64,000 nucleotides of DNA from Notospermus geniculatus. Its lineage: Eukaryota > Nemertea > Pilidiophora > Heteronemertea > Lineidae. Below the pieces are notes generated by a model. That model did not search any database. It was not told the DNA's origin and saw only the letters and a list, made by a program, of their open reading frames with translations. Positions 1-12,151 of the stretch are shown here, piece after piece; the stretch's first letter is position 1; every line of letters starts with the position of its first letter. The stretch spans positions 510,510-574,509 of the forward strand of contig NMRB01000126.1 in assembly GCA_002633025.1 (NCBI GenBank), given 5' to 3'. The translations under genes were made by a program, and so were the position numbers.

Positions 1-380
1 TTTCGGTTGCATTGTATCTCCAACTGTTGAGGCTGGTTGCAAACTTTTGTAATCTCAATGAGATGGTCTCTGCGAGATGTTTGTGAGTCTGTACAGAGAG
101 CATTCCCGACCTATGTTATTTCTAGCTGACTTGCCCGCCCCCTAAATGACCATTTCGTGACGGAGCTGGGATGTTAGCCGTATGGTTGGCTCACTCTGGC
201 GTGTAATACTCATCGTTAGCATGTCGGGGAGGGCAGCAGAGCGTCTTAAATGACCCTGACTATTTCATCCATCTTTATTGGAGGCACCGTTATCGTCGGT
301 GGCCAGTGTGGACGAGGGATTATCCACAGCTGATGTTGATCAGGCAGCCAATCATGCAGTGGGTCTTTATCCAGTTTTGG

Positions 381-545
381 GTGGCTAGACTTGTTACAGA
401 GGTTGTGATTGGACTGTTTACGTTGGCTAGACATGTTACAGAGGTTGTGATTAGACAGTTTTGGTTGGCTTGACATGTTACAGAGGTTGTGATTGGACAG
501 TTTTGGTTGGCTAGACGTGTGACAGCAGTTCTGATTGGACATGTA
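381..545. repeat. 42-bp minisatellite, 4 copies
   Basis: Four head-to-tail units of exactly 42 bp; the GGC of GTTGGCTAGAC recurs at 383, 425, 467 and 509. Each unit carries ACAGAGGTTGTGATTGGACA with a few substitutions, and the last unit is the most diverged. The unit is a multiple of three, so a minus-strand frame stays open and repeats 14 residues, but nothing else supports coding. Confidence 0.93.
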
Positions 546-1559
546 CATGAATGACGTCAGTTGTCATATTTTTGTACCAAATACCAAAATAGCAATATTA
601 TGAACCTCTTTTTTCCATTACTTGTGTATATGTATAGTGGAAGTATTGTGTGCCTTCTTGGTACCGTGCAAGTAGGACACAATTAACTTTGTCTTACAAC
701 AGCGCATTGTTTAGTCTCGTAAGATTCCCCCAAAAGGCATTACTGTGATAAAGACGGTAATGTACTTACCGACCAAGCAGCGAGCCGACGAAATAATGAC
801 TCGAATAATCTAATTAGTGCCTTGCAATCAACATCATAGGGTCTGGAGCAATGTAAGGATGACATCAACAGATAAAGAGGTCTTAATGGTCTGTCGGAAG
901 CTGGAGGCGACATGAGTACCCCTGTCTTTGTTAATTGTCAAGGAGTAAAGGGGCCGTCGTATGTCCAAGAAGAATTGTGATTAATTGATCGCCTGTAGGC
1001 GCCGGTGTTGATGAGATTGTATTAAGAGTTTGTTTCGAGTTTAGAGGATGGGAGACATCTGGATTATGCATATTTCTGCAATGGCCTGTTTTACACCCTG
1101 AAAATGTTGATGATAATGATCTTAATGGACCATATTTTACAACTTTCAACGAGGGTAATGACCCTAATGGACTGAACCGATAGCAAAGTCATCAGTCATG
1201 TTCTATTTGTCTGGTTATAGGACTTTGGTATTCCGTATATCATGCGTATCATCTCTACATTAATCCTCGTATATTAGTGAATTGTCCTCGGAGTACCATC
1301 CATACTGTATATAATATCAAATGACTGGCATGGAATATTAACTTTACTAGAAATATTAGAATGGATTGTCGGGCCCTACGGAATATTTTGCTTAGGCTGT
1401 TGAATGGGGTGTTGATGAGGTGCGAGATGTTCAGAATTTTTGCTTTGAGCGAGTTCAGGGTTCGCCCAGAGGACGAAAACAGGGGGAACGACTTCAAGTC
1501 GTTGTCATTCGCAGTCGGTTGTAAAAATGACGGCTAAGTTGACCTTTCTGCTCAGCTAA
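546..1559. other. Unique-looking sequence, no gene recognised
   Basis: AT-rich sequence without tandem or inverted repeats that I could see. Open frames are under 85 codons on either strand and unrecognised. The last 100 bases resemble the flank of the 43015 minisatellite. Confidence 0.5.
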
Positions 1560-1560
1560 A

Positions 1561-1790
1561 TGACGTAGCCCGACACATGATGGCTTTGATGACGTAGTCC
1601 GTTTACACGACAGCCTTTGATGGCGTAGTACACAACATGACAGTATTTGATGATGTAAACCGCAACACGACAGCCTTTGATAACGTAGTGCACAACACGA
1701 CAGACAGCCTTTGATGACGTATTCCACAGCACGACAGTCTTTGATGACGTTGTCTGCAACTCAGCAGCCTTTGCTGACGTACGCCACAAA
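1561..1790. repeat. 30-bp minisatellite with TGACGTAG core, about 8 copies
   Basis: The core TTTGATGACGTAG recurs at about 1561, 1591, 1621, 1651, 1681, 1715, 1745 and 1775, a 30-bp unit with two small insertions. Each unit also has a CACAACACGACAG-like half. TGACGT is the half site bound by CREB/ATF factors (known motif), so the array is a string of such sites; any regulatory role is inference. The array and both flanks resemble the one at 43015-43612. Confidence 0.88.
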
Positions 1791-2335
1791 AATAGTACCA
1801 TATCATCTCGGTCTCCTTTTGTTCTCGTTCTCGAGACGAACTTTGACCTTTATATGTTTTGGGGACGACAGAAAAACCGAATCTCTTGATAGGTAAAAAG
1901 AATTTCTTCCCGCGGAAAGGGCCCAAAATGTCAAATACTAATTTCTGTATTCCTTGTACAAATATATAGAGTATTTTTCCGCGAAATATCTTGTTTCAAA
2001 CAGACCAACACGAGGAGAATATAATACCAGAAAGTGACTCAGGAACCAACACTGATTATCATGGGAACTTGTGTAGACAAAAAAGCGGATGAACGTGTGC
2101 ACTTGTCAAAGACAATGAATGTGTATTTATCAGCCTTTCCTTCTGCCCTGGAAGATTTACCAACGATGTTGAGACATGACTTGTGTTTTGAGTCAAGAAT
2201 AATATTGACACGAAGTCTGAACCGGTCTCTTCTTGCTAAAGGAACTGGAAGACCACGGGTGATATTTGCATTGGCAGAAAACGACGAACTCTTAGCTCTA
2301 ACTGGTATTGTTGGTCTTCCTGTGGTTGGTAATAA

Positions 2336-2706
2336 AGCGAGTTTTCGTAACCGCCCAGTTAGGCCAACGACTACCGCTTATCTATTGTTCCGTCCTACTC
2401 AAGACAATATAGTGAGTTTTCGCAACCGCCCAGTTAGGCCAACCTCTACGCTTATCTATTGTTCCGGCCTACTCAGACAATAGTGAATTTTCGCAACCGC
2501 CCAGTGAGGCCAACGACTACGCTTATCTATTGTTCGGGCCTACTCAGACAATAGTGAGTTTTCGCAACCACCCAGTTTGGCCAATGACTACCCTTATCTA
2601 TTGTTCAGGCCTACTCAGACAATAGTGACTTTTCGTAACCGCCCAGTTTGGCCAACGACTGCGCTTGCATTGTACCGGTATCTATTGTTTGGGTATATCA
2701 GACAAC
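2336..2706. repeat. 71-75-bp minisatellite, 5 full copies plus a partial
   Basis: The TTTT of GAGTTTTCG recurs at 2342, 2417, 2488, 2559 and 2630, so the period is 75 then 71, 71, 71. Units contain AACCGCCCAGTTAGGCCAAC and CTTATCTATTGTTC. Copies 2-5 differ at only a few positions. A sixth partial unit ends near 2706. An open frame at 2034-2483 runs into the array, but its repeated tail is just the minisatellite. Confidence 0.92.
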
Positions 2707-4204
2707 AGATTTGACTTTGCCCTGCCTCGTTGCTTGTGAGTCCAAGAGAGAACTGGTTTTGTCGGATTCTTGCGTTCGCCGGTTTCATTTTCTTTCCTCA
2801 GTGAAGGAACGGCCTAAGTCGAATTTGGTCTGCTAGTATTGTCGCTCGAGGCTTCGTGAATTGTCGTTGATAATGGTGATGCTTTGGCCAGCAGAGCCTC
2901 CCCTTCATTCGGAGGTTCCAGTATTCTTGACTTTTTTCTGGTTCTTCTCCTCCACTGTTCGCCAATCCTATCGTCGCACAAGATAGGTAGACCTACCCAG
3001 CTTTTCACGCTATGTTGTCTCAGCCCACGGATTCTGCTCCACTGTTCACCTACCCCATCGTAGTACAGATAATAGCCATCCCAGTCGTCTCAGGCAATCC
3101 GCTAGGCCAGCCTCTTTGATCATTGACTTACTGTTATTTACCTACAGGAAATCTGTTACCGATTTGTCAGCGAATGTCGTTCACCTTTTGCCGTTAATGG
3201 GCATTACGCTGCAGTGAGTCATGACATTGGTCAACTCTGTCAGCAGGGTACAAGAATCCGTTACAGTGATTACACTAAGACGATCCCTTGCCTCTCTTCT
3301 CTGCCTTGTTGATGTAGGGGTCACCTTGAATTATCGGTGTTACCTCTCTGAAGCATCGAGAGAGCTTGACCATTCACTTGCCAATTGATTGACTTGATCT
3401 CCTCAAATGAGATGAGGGGACAAGATGTGAATTGGCTTTCTGGCTATCGGGGGCTGTATCTGTAATCCATGGAACAACCAGTGAGATTTGGGCTTGCACT
3501 AAAATGGTAGGGTCACCCCATTAAGGGCCGTGCTCTTAAACGGGCACTTCACTATCCTCTGCTAGACATACCTGCATTAAAGCGGACTATTCGTGCCGAG
3601 TCAAAGATTCCACAGCACCGTTTCCGGAGCGGCCGCCGCAATGCATTTACCAGTTGTTGTTACGAATAAAACGGGACGTTTTATTATTTTTGGTTCACTT
3701 TGGACAGACACGAACAATCCGCTTTAAGGGAGACAATGTTGACAATGTTGTTAAAACTACCATTTATCAACCTTTCCCCATGTAGAGTAACTCTCGTTCC
3801 TAGGGTATCCACGTATGCATTGTATTGTAATCATACATTCTCCAATCCAACACTGGGCAAAGGACAAAACTATGGTATTGAAGAATGACGCAATTACCGC
3901 CGGTGGCGCCGGCTCGCGACAAAAAGTAGCAGTATCCTGCCACTTTAACCCAAAAGTCATGTCCTTCATTGGGTGCTCTTTGGTTACAAGTCGATTCAAT
4001 GTAGCCAGACAGTTCCTCTTAAGTGGAAGTTGGAAGTTCAAGAAAATTGTGACATTCACGACCATTCTAGTTGTGCTTAGAGTCAAAGTAGTTCTTTGAT
4101 TACCAAATGGGAAGATCTTGTACCAGTTGTCGAAAACGACTCCTCGTTCTCAAACCCTGATCATGTGCAATCAATCAGAATGAAGTTATTCAAACCAGCG
4201 AAGG
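2707..4204. other. No gene or repeat recognised
   Basis: No tandem arrays or clear inverted repeats seen. Short overlapping frames on both strands near 3757-4099 look like chance. Confidence 0.45.
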
Positions 4205-4208
4205 TTAA

Positions 4209-4588
4209 AGCAAATGGCTCGCGAGGTTTGTTTACATTCAGTTGGGCGCCATCTCAATATCAAGCGTCGTTTTGAGAAAAAGGCGAAAGAAGGATTTCAG
4301 TTTAATGGGAAATGCATTAGACAGCCGAACTTCGGAGGCGTATTCTGCAAAATCTGCCGCTTCAAAATCAATGTGATTTGCACAAAATGTACATTTTGAC
4401 TGACTGAATTTGAAAACGTCATTAACCCGTTTTTACAAATTTTTAATGGAACCTCGTCCCCAGTGTTTACATTCGCATATTTGCACAGGTTTTGCATATG
4501 ACTGAAGCACGGCTTTGCCTGGAGGCTAGATTCACTCTCTATGGAAGGTACCACCAAAAATGTAAACAAACCCCGCGAGCCATTCGCT
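4209..4588. mobile_element. TTAA-flanked non-autonomous DNA transposon, 380 bp
   Basis: Terminal inverted repeats of about 31 bp, beginning AGCAAATGGCTCGCGAGG on the left and matched on the right with two mismatches. They are bounded on both sides by TTAA (4205-4208 and 4589-4592). A TTAA target duplication is typical of piggyBac and Kolobok elements; the ends are not recognisable enough to choose. No transposase is encoded. The small open frame at 4214-4399 starts inside the terminal repeat and is not a gene. Confidence 0.9.
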
Positions 4589-4592
4589 TTAA

Positions 4593-6486
4593 ACGAGTAA
4601 TACAGTACAAGGTCCTCCTCAAACCAACTTGATTACTTACGGACACATTGATACTGAACTCATCCGATCGGGTCCACTCCAATTAGGTTGATTGTATTGA
4701 GACTGTACTTACTGTTGCCTCTAGTTCCCCCTTGACCATTGACCAACCAATAATGGTCGTGATTCTTGTTTACCGACCAGTTCGAGTACAATGTTATTAG
4801 TCAAATTTCTCTCCGCAGACGACGTCTTCAAAGAGGACCAATTTGCTGAGAAAATTATACGGGAGCAAAGAAGTTTACAGTCACGTAGGGAATAAGATTT
4901 CATCATTATCTAGGGTAGTCTGGCCCGAAGGGTGTGGTCTTTAAGCGATGTTAAGAGGATCGGGAGGGCATCAAGATATCAAGGGAATAAGGACTTTGTT
5001 AGGTTTCAGGAGGAACCTTAGAACTAGGTCCTCATCAGGTTTCCTGGCCTGAGGTATTAGCACTCCGCCTCTTTCCAAGTGTAGATAGAAGTTAGCTTGA
5101 GAACCCTTGAAATCTACCCTTTGAAGTGGAATCAAGTCCATTAAGTGGAGCTTTGTCTAGACAGAAGTCCTGGATGTACCGGTAACGCAGGATTTTAGAG
5201 CCCTGGAGGAAACGTTTCATCATCATCGTCGTCGGCCTCGTGAGCCGTGTTTGGCTCCTTTGCCGTTGTCCTATTCTGCTGCACGATGAGACTCTCAGAG
5301 CTGCTGGAATCGAACCAACACAGGCTCAGAGGCCGAATGGACACTTCCACTGCACCGTCACTGTCTTTGGCCGTGAAGGAGGATGAATATCGATGGTTGC
5401 CCGAACTGAGGTGCTGCTTTCTCAACCAAGTGTCGAAGTTCAGATTTCATCTTTTGTGCACAAACATTGATGTTGACGCCTACTTCGATTCCATCTAGTT
5501 GGCTTCGGGAAAAGCTTGGCATTTTATACCGATTACGATTAAGCCAGTTACTGATGGTGTCAGCTTCATTGTTCCACTCTGTCCTTTTTTCCAAAACTGA
5601 ATCCCTTCTTCAAATCATAAAACAGCACTCGAAAAGTTAATCAATTTCAGAACGAAAGTGTGCACTTGGCACTCAGCTCATCATCGATCTTGACCAAAGT
5701 GGGGACTGTAAGTGTCGGAGTTGACCCGAGGCAAACACGTGGCTTTGATGGATGAAATAGCTGGTCATGCCCTTTGACAGTATTTGTGTGCCATCGATTC
5801 TTCCGGAGCATGTTTGATGAACCACACCGATAGCCAGCTACTGCACACCGAGTTATTTGAACAGCTTATTATCATTGTGTAGTATGTGGTTTTTCGTTTT
5901 AATTATAGCTCTATTGTCATTGGAAAAATTACCGGTCAGAGCTGGTGATTGTCATTCATGGCAGATGTGTCAACGGTGGTGATTTATCGGTGATGTGGTT
6001 TGGATCACTGTTTATCGAACATCCAACCAGCAGGGCATTGGACAATTTCCCTGATTTTTTAGGGGCAGTCAATTTCACACCCATGTAAACTGATCCGGCC
6101 AAGCATAGTTATGGGTGGCCTCCCCATCCACCCTTCCCATTTCACCCTTCGATTCGTTTACCAAGAGTGTGGGAGTTGGCGGGATAGAGTAGCCTATATG
6201 AACATGGCAATACCTGTCGGATGCCCGGTCACCCATTCAAGTACTGACCGTGTATAAGGATCACGGATCCTTATACTTATACATATCGAATTCTGTACAA
6301 TTTTTTGAGTGAACGAGGACAAAGTTTGTGTACGTTTCGATACAGGATCCGTGATAAGTCGCTGATCTCAACCTCCCTATTGCTTATTCTACATATAGCT
6401 CAAAGGCCAACGCGCCAACCACTAGGCCATAAGAAAATCCTCTATGGCCAGTGGGTTAGGCCATGCCGTTCAATAGGGGCCTACAA
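4593..6486. other. No repeat recognised; weak coding-like patch at 5195-5594
   Basis: Mostly featureless. On the minus strand two overlapping frames (5358-5594 and 5195-5425) have plausible protein composition: a Lys/Glu-rich stretch, then a Ser-rich and Asp-rich tail. They are in different frames, as an eroded exon or an intron boundary might look, but I recognise no family. Near 6230-6360 two copies of GGATCACGGATCC-like sequence form a weak palindrome. Confidence 0.35.
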
Positions 6487-6488
6487 TA

Positions 6489-6589
6489 GGGACTTTCAGC
6501 AAGGCTCCGTATCGTCTATCCGTATCACGTATGACGTGATACGTCATACGTGACACGGATCGACAATACGGGGCCTTGCTGAAATTCCC
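6489..6589. mobile_element. 101-bp foldback MITE in a TA site
   Basis: Nearly the whole element is one hairpin: arms of about 48 bp starting GGGACTTTCAGCAAGG pair with GGGAATTTCAGCAAGG from the right, meeting at a 3-base loop near 6538-6540. TA flanks both ends (6487-6488 and 6590-6591), the Tc1/mariner-type target. The arms are rich in TACGTCA/TGACGTA steps. No coding capacity. Confidence 0.85.
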
Positions 6590-7183
6590 TACTTAAACAC
6601 AACAAAAAGGATACGGTTGAAACCGAACACGATGAACACCAAAAATTAAGGTTGTTAGTGCCCAACACTGATTTTCAATGTTCAGTCATTTACTGTGTAT
6701 AACTTCATGTCTCTCAGACACATGGGCCTTTTCAACTTCCTGCGCATGTGCAGCTTGACTAGTTCCGGTCGTCAATACTGTTATATTGACTCTGCTGTGG
6801 AGATAGGGGCGGCCATTCTTCTCTCTCTGAATTGTTTTTGGTGGATGATCAGCAACTTCTAGAGTTTATGCTCTAACATCTTTTTTTATCGCCCACGACG
6901 AACGTACGTCACCAAATAGATTGGGACAATTCACTCCTTTGGTCCCACCTATGACCTATATATCCAGCTATATACAGAGTGATTAGTCTGCCCAGAAAGT
7001 GGCACGTCTGCGTAATTAGCAAAGCTTTCAAAGGAAATGAATCCTAAAGGGACGGCAATTGAGAGATTATCTGTAAATATCCTCTCTAATTGATTTAGAT
7101 GGACACCTGGCCGGCGGGATTCACTCGGCTTACTTGAGAGGGGTGTGGAAATACTTAACAAATGGGAGACTTTCCTGCCGTTA

Positions 7184-7338
7184 GAGGCCACCACTCGTTA
7201 GCGTCCTATAGAACGTCATGAAATTTGACGTCACAGAGAAGTGCACGCCACAACGTCATCCATAATGAGGTGGAGGCCATGATTTACGTCTGTGACGTCA
7301 AATTTTGTGACGTTCTAAGACCGCTAATAGGCGGCCTC
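7184..7338. mobile_element. 155-bp foldback MITE in a TA site
   Basis: Arms of about 50 bp begin GAGGCC and contain TAGAACGTCA then AAATTTGACGTCACAGA, paired with a few mismatches. TA flanks both ends (7182-7183 and 7339-7340). Weaker inverted similarity (GGGAGACTTTCC against GGAAGACTTTCC) continues about 25 bp outside, so this may sit inside an older, larger element at about 7160-7362. The palindrome TGACGTCA occurs in both arms. Confidence 0.83.
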
Positions 7339-7486
7339 TATTAACTGGAAAGTCTTCCGTTGTCACTGTTACTTGAGACCTTTCTACATTGTTTTTGCTG
7401 ATGAAATACTTTATTTTCTGACAGAAATAACTGTATTNCCAGCTTGTTGAGGTCTTGCCTTTCTCTCTGTTGCTTTGTTCCTAGCG

Positions 7487-7760
7487 ACTCAGTCTCATGT
7501 GTTGCACTCTCAAATTTCAAAGCCTTTTGTGGCCCCTGTCACGAATTCAAAAAAAATGGTACCGCCTTCTTTTTTTCAAGCGAATGGCATTGAAGGACAG
7601 TTAGGGCTTTGGTCTCCCTGCCTGTTGTTTGTGATATCCGAGGCTCGGTCTCATATGAATTACACTCTCTCGTTTCAAAGCCGTCTGTTGCTCCCTCCTG
7701 TCATGAAATAAAAAAAACACGGTTCGTCGTTTCCCTCTGTTCGGTCAAGTCGTGGCATTG
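7487..7760. repeat. About 157-bp direct duplication, diverged
   Basis: Segments starting at 7491 and 7648 share GTCTCAT(A/G)TG...CACTCTC, a TTTCAAAGCC block, CCTGTCA(C/T)GAA and an A-run, in the same order. Similarity is roughly 70 percent, an old tandem duplication of two units. Confidence 0.6.
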
Positions 7761-8219
7761 GCGGACAGCAATTCGCAGAGGTTTTGCCTTCGACGTTGTT
7801 GGTTCACATTCGAACTGACCTTCAATTTCCACACTGTACTCTCTGGAGACATCGTTTCTGAGCTCGGTCTAGAACTGCCTCAACTTCTCATTGGAGAAAT
7901 TTAACAAGGCTATTAGGTAGTTTAGCCATATCTCAATATCAAAGCAAAAATGTGTACGTGACCATCAGCTTGTTCACCAAGTCATAAAATTGGTTCATCT
8001 ACGACATGCTGAGCATGCAGAATAATTTGAGTCATTAGGAAATGATTCAACCCTCTAAAGTCTTCGTGACTGAAATTGTTCAAATTACAGTTAAAAGTGG
8101 AAGCAATTTTATTTATAGTATCTCCATAACTGTTCCCTTCCATTTTGTTGCGATAGATTCGTGAGGGATATGAGTGAGGTACGTTCCGACGTGAAATGTG
8201 TTGTTAAATCGTGTGGGTA

Positions 8220-8480
8220 ACCTTCTGCGAGGATTATTACCAAAAGCTACAAACCATGGTTACATTTTTCTGAGAAGACAATTGCCAGGCGCTACCCTTC
8301 CCGAGAGGACTTTTGCCAAAAGCCACCCAGACTTGTTGCCAATGGTCTCCCAGCCTTCCTTAACTTTCTGGAAGGACTTTTGCCAAAAGCCACCCAGACT
8401 TTCTTAACTTTCTGAAAGGACTTTTGCCAAAAGCCCAGACTTTCTTAACTTCCTTAGAGGCCCATTGCCAATAAGCTACC
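8220..8480. repeat. Irregular 44-67-bp minisatellite
   Basis: AGGACTTTTGCCAAAAGCC recurs at 8306, 8373 and 8417, with degraded relatives on both sides (ATTACCAAAAGCTAC at about 8237 and AGGCCCATTGCC at about 8457). Units differ by an internal 22-bp block, giving periods of 67 then 44. Confidence 0.8.
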
Positions 8481-9111
8481 CTGGTTTGTCTTCCTGTTTT
8501 ACCAATGGCATGTTGTTGCTTTTATCCAATATGATCTTAGCCATTCTGCACAACTCACACTTTGAAACAAAATCCTTTGAATTTCACACAAGTTTCTCAG
8601 ATGGCAGTCAGCTTTCTCAAAGGTTCTTTACAAATATCTGGCAACTGCATGTAAAGAACTTTGCTAAGATGTCTTCTTGGTGTAATATTGTAATTCCCAC
8701 GAGGTCTTTGATGGAAAACTCGCTATGTTTGTTCATCTTAGATGTTGGCTGTCCCCTGACACCCGAGAAAATAATTCTGTTCAAAACGCTTTTATGCCAT
8801 TCATGCCGTCGCATCCAAGTACTGCCCTGCAGACAAGTTATTGGTGGGGGTATGGTTGGTTAAGGTAAGAGCTATATCCATGGCAGAATGTACTTTGTTG
8901 TAGAGTATGGGGCTGTTACTTTAACTGACCATGTTACGACTGATCATCAGATCATACTGCCTTTTACCAAAGTTTGGAGGGCAGAGTAAAGACGCTCTTT
9001 GACCAGTGATACAAACGACTGCTAAACCACTGCCACAAAATATGGCTCTTGCAGCAGAACAGTGTTTAAACTGCAGCCAGCATGGCGCACTGCTGCCATG
9101 AGTAGTTTTTT
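8481..9111. other. No gene or repeat recognised
   Basis: A 132-codon plus-strand frame (8465-8863) has no recognisable motif and overlaps an opposite frame; treated as chance. Confidence 0.4.
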
Positions 9112-9310
9112 GACGAATCAGAATGCTTGTTGTATTGAGCGAAGTTGTTCGACGAATCAGAGGTCTTGTTGCATAGAGCGAAGTTTTTAGTCGACGAATA
9201 AGAGGTCTTGTTGGATTGAGCTAGCCAAGTTCTTCGACGAATCAGAGCCCTTGTTGCATTGAGTGACGTTGTTCGACGAATCAGAGGTCTTCTTGCATTG
9301 AGCGATGGAT
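9112..9310. repeat. 39-43-bp minisatellite, 5 copies
   Basis: GACGAATCAG starts units at 9112, 9151, 9193, 9236 and 9275 (periods 39, 42, 43, 39). Each unit also carries TCTTGTTGCATTGAGCGA with substitutions. A minus-strand frame reads through but only repeats the unit. Confidence 0.92.
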
Positions 9311-10109
9311 CAAAATCGTACCGTCTGCTCCTTGACCCTGATAGCAAATCATAAGCTAATGGCGATGCATTCCATATTTGGGGAGACCCCACGGCAGAGT
9401 AGCATTGCAATTCAGCCTGCATGGACCGGTAAATTTAATTAAACGATGAAACGTCAAACTTCAAACGATTTTGAGTGACACTGAGATCGGTTTTAATAAA
9501 TCACATCATATTGTCGAATCCTTGTAAAGCCAGGAGGGCATCTGTACAGTCACACCATGTAGGAGTTTAATCAGGGTGTCTAGCTTATGACTGTCATTTC
9601 ATTTTCACTGGGATTTGAGAATTAGAAGGCAGGGGTGAAAAACTTCAAACGACTCCGTGGGCTAAAAATGATTTGATGACTGCGCTGTTCTGTTTCGGTT
9701 CGTAACTCATGACATGGTTTTTACTCTCCCTCAATCAGCCAGATTGGAACCATCTGATGCAAATTATTAGAGTCAATGGGAATAAATTGGGGTGGTCTTT
9801 GCTGGATGCTGGGTCTAATCATGCATTCACTAACTTCATTTGGTTCGCAGGGGAAGGACTGCATGGTTTGGCTGAATGTAGTGTCTGCTATCTGCTGTCT
9901 GTGCAAAATTAAACAGCGATGTTTGCGTCGAATCTTTTTTATCACCAGGGAGTGTCTGCTTCGGAGTGCTGTCTGTATTAATTGTCCATATTGAATCAAA
10001 TCGCTTTGTGTGGTAATCCCAACGGCGTCCAATATAATGCATCGTTCCCAAAACAAAATGGTGATGATGACTTGGCATGCAGAGTCTGAAGCCGAGCTTT
10101 GGATATGGC
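9311..10109. other. No gene or repeat recognised
   Basis: No tandem or inverted structure seen up to the repeat at 10110. Overlapping frames on both strands at 9709-10113 mutually exclude each other and show no known domain. Confidence 0.4.
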
Positions 10110-10264
10110 CCACTCTGGCAAAAGCAGACGCATGTCGCTCTTAGCTTGGCAGGTTGAGACCAATATGAAATCTGACAGAATCTATTTCTTCCATTCTCTC
10201 CTGGTGTCATCTTATTTCGTTGAGGCTCACCTTCTGAGCGACATGTCTCTTTTTGCCAGAGCGG
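10110..10264. mobile_element. Probable foldback element, 155 bp or longer
   Basis: CCACTCTGGCAAAAGCAGAC...CATGTCGCT (10110-10139) pairs with 10237-10264 at about 85 percent. Weaker pairing (GAAGCC, CATATG, CATGCAGA blocks) continues about 45 bp outward on each side, so the element may span about 10070-10310. Target duplication not resolved. The 183-codon minus-strand frame at 9836-10387 crosses it. Confidence 0.62.
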
Positions 10265-10310
10265 GTCACATATGGTCTTATTGGCTTCTGCAGATGAAAA
10301 TATGCAAGCA

Positions 10311-11743
10311 GGGACCCACTCTGTTATTACGCCACACAGGACACTGGTCCTTATCGTTGGGGTGACATTGTGGCTCCACCGATGCACATATCTACCCCTC
10401 TTGGCTTCATTATGGTGCCTGGGGTCGACCCGCCGGCAACGGTCCCTCTTGTCGGTCAGTTGCAGAACGACGTCATGATTCTGTTTGGCTCACTGGCCCC
10501 CCTTACATAATGAGATGTTCGGAAATTTTCTGTAATGCGGCCGACTTTTACAACAGAGTCTCCATTGCAAATGAAATTCATCGGGCGCACAAACCACATT
10601 CTTTGACATAGTCCTCATGATCATGATGACTACCACCATTGATGATAGTTCATTCCAGCCGCGTAAACCTTGGAAGAAGAAATATTGGCGGAATCCTTGA
10701 TTCTTTGACCAAGAGCATCCAGTCGTGATCAAATCTATTCCCTGGGCTATCAACTCGCAGCACCGCGCCGTGTTCACCGAACAAATTCGTTCATTCACAG
10801 TTCATCATCCAATCACACGTACGGAAATGCATCGGGGCGGCAAATCCTTTTAAATCATGTATGTCTGATGTTTTCAATTCCATCAAGGATATTGAAACCG
10901 TGACAATTCAACACAGGTACAACTGATCCAAGGTTTAACAGTTTAGCTGGGGGCTTATTCTGTGTTCAACAAAGCACTTTGTTCCTGGAGCTCCGGTAAT
11001 CTTTTGGCGTCCTCTGGCCTTGGTCGGCGTCTCTTCAAAAGGTGTACGACCAAGGACGCGCCCCTTTGGATGCTTCTTCTTCCTTCCTCAGTCTATTGTT
11101 CAATTTTTGATTGAACTGGTCGGTAGCCTCTTCCTGAAGGGAAGCCAAAGGGAGACATGTCCCCCAGTGTAGGCTGCGACCTGCATCCGTCGACCAACCA
11201 GCGGAGACATGGCCCAATACCTATTCAGATATCCAGTGCCAGGCAGCATGCCACCTTCATTTGGACACTTTGTACCTAGGGGTCAAATGACAACTTCGTC
11301 ACATCAAAACATTGGCAGAAATTTACCTCGCGTTAAGACGGTCTCCCTACTTGACATTTCCGAACAAAGTACGTCAGATCAACAAAGGGAGGCTGCCATC
11401 CCCGGGCGAGTTTCACCTTGGCGTACCGACCAAATTACGTTCTGACATATTCACCCAAATAAGTAGTTTTCGTATCCGGGAAATTGTAATAGGAAATATA
11501 ACTGAGTTATTCCTTATGGATACGTTTTCAATCATAGACTTTATCAGTTTTCTCTCCGGTCGAACTGGAAGGAGAGCTTTGTAATGGAAAGGAGACTGTG
11601 AAATTGACTTATTCTCCGATTTTGTCTCATCGCTTTGTCTGTATGTTTTCATGTCTTGCAATAGGTTTTGAGGCGAAGATTGGGTGACCATCACTCATGG
11701 TTATGCTACTCCGACATCTTGTTGAAATCCTCATTGTCAAGGA
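10311..11743. other. No gene or repeat recognised
   Basis: Short unrelated frames only. No tandem arrays. I see no promoter-like cluster. Confidence 0.4.
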
Positions 11744-11745
11744 TA

Positions 11746-11940
11746 AAGCCCGTATCACACTGTTGCGACTTAGGCGGGCGAATCCCCGCGAACTGGAATG
11801 AAATGGTCCACGGACCATGTACATACCTCTCTCTTCATTACACTATTATGTCCAAAGGGGTGAGCACATGGTCCATGGACCATTTCACTCTAGTTCGCGG
11901 GTATTCGCCCGCCAAAGTCGCCACAGCCTGACCTGGGCTT
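11746..11940. mobile_element. 195-bp MITE with 75-bp terminal inverted repeats, TA site
   Basis: The arms begin AAGCCC and run inward through GCGACTT(A/T)GGCGGGCGAAT, CCCGCGAACT and GAAATGGTCCA(T/C)GGACCATGT. The inner roughly 58 bp match with few changes; the outer 18 bp are more diverged. TA lies at 11744-11745 and 11941-11942. The central spacer is about 40 bp. The inner motif GAGCACATGGTCC...GGACCATTTCA recurs alone at about 61048-61072, a likely relic of the same family. Confidence 0.9.
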
Positions 11941-12151
11941 TACCATCCGTGTCATCAGCGGGGGCACGGTCAATTATAGTAACAGCTTTATTGTGTACCA
12001 CGAAGTACAATGTATTGTGCAGTATTGCTCCTTACATCAATCAATCGCACTCCCACTGGTTCTTAATACCGTTGAGATCATGCCAACATCGGAAGGCTGT
12101 ATTCACGTCGAGTTGGAAAACTCTGACAGCTAAGCATCCACCAATACTGAC

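Noticed and set aside
2034-2483. 149-codon plus-strand open frame
   Set aside because: The last third is the 71-75-bp minisatellite; the first part has no recognisable motif, promoter or splice context.
5195-5594. Two-exon or frameshifted gene on the minus strand
   Set aside because: Composition is protein-like, but the frames differ, no splice sites could be defended and no family is recognised; mentioned only as a patch.
9836-10387. 183-codon minus-strand open frame, the longest without N
   Set aside because: It crosses the inverted repeat at 10110-10264, has overlapping open frames on the other strand and no recognisable domain; the length is compatible with chance in a 64-kb window.
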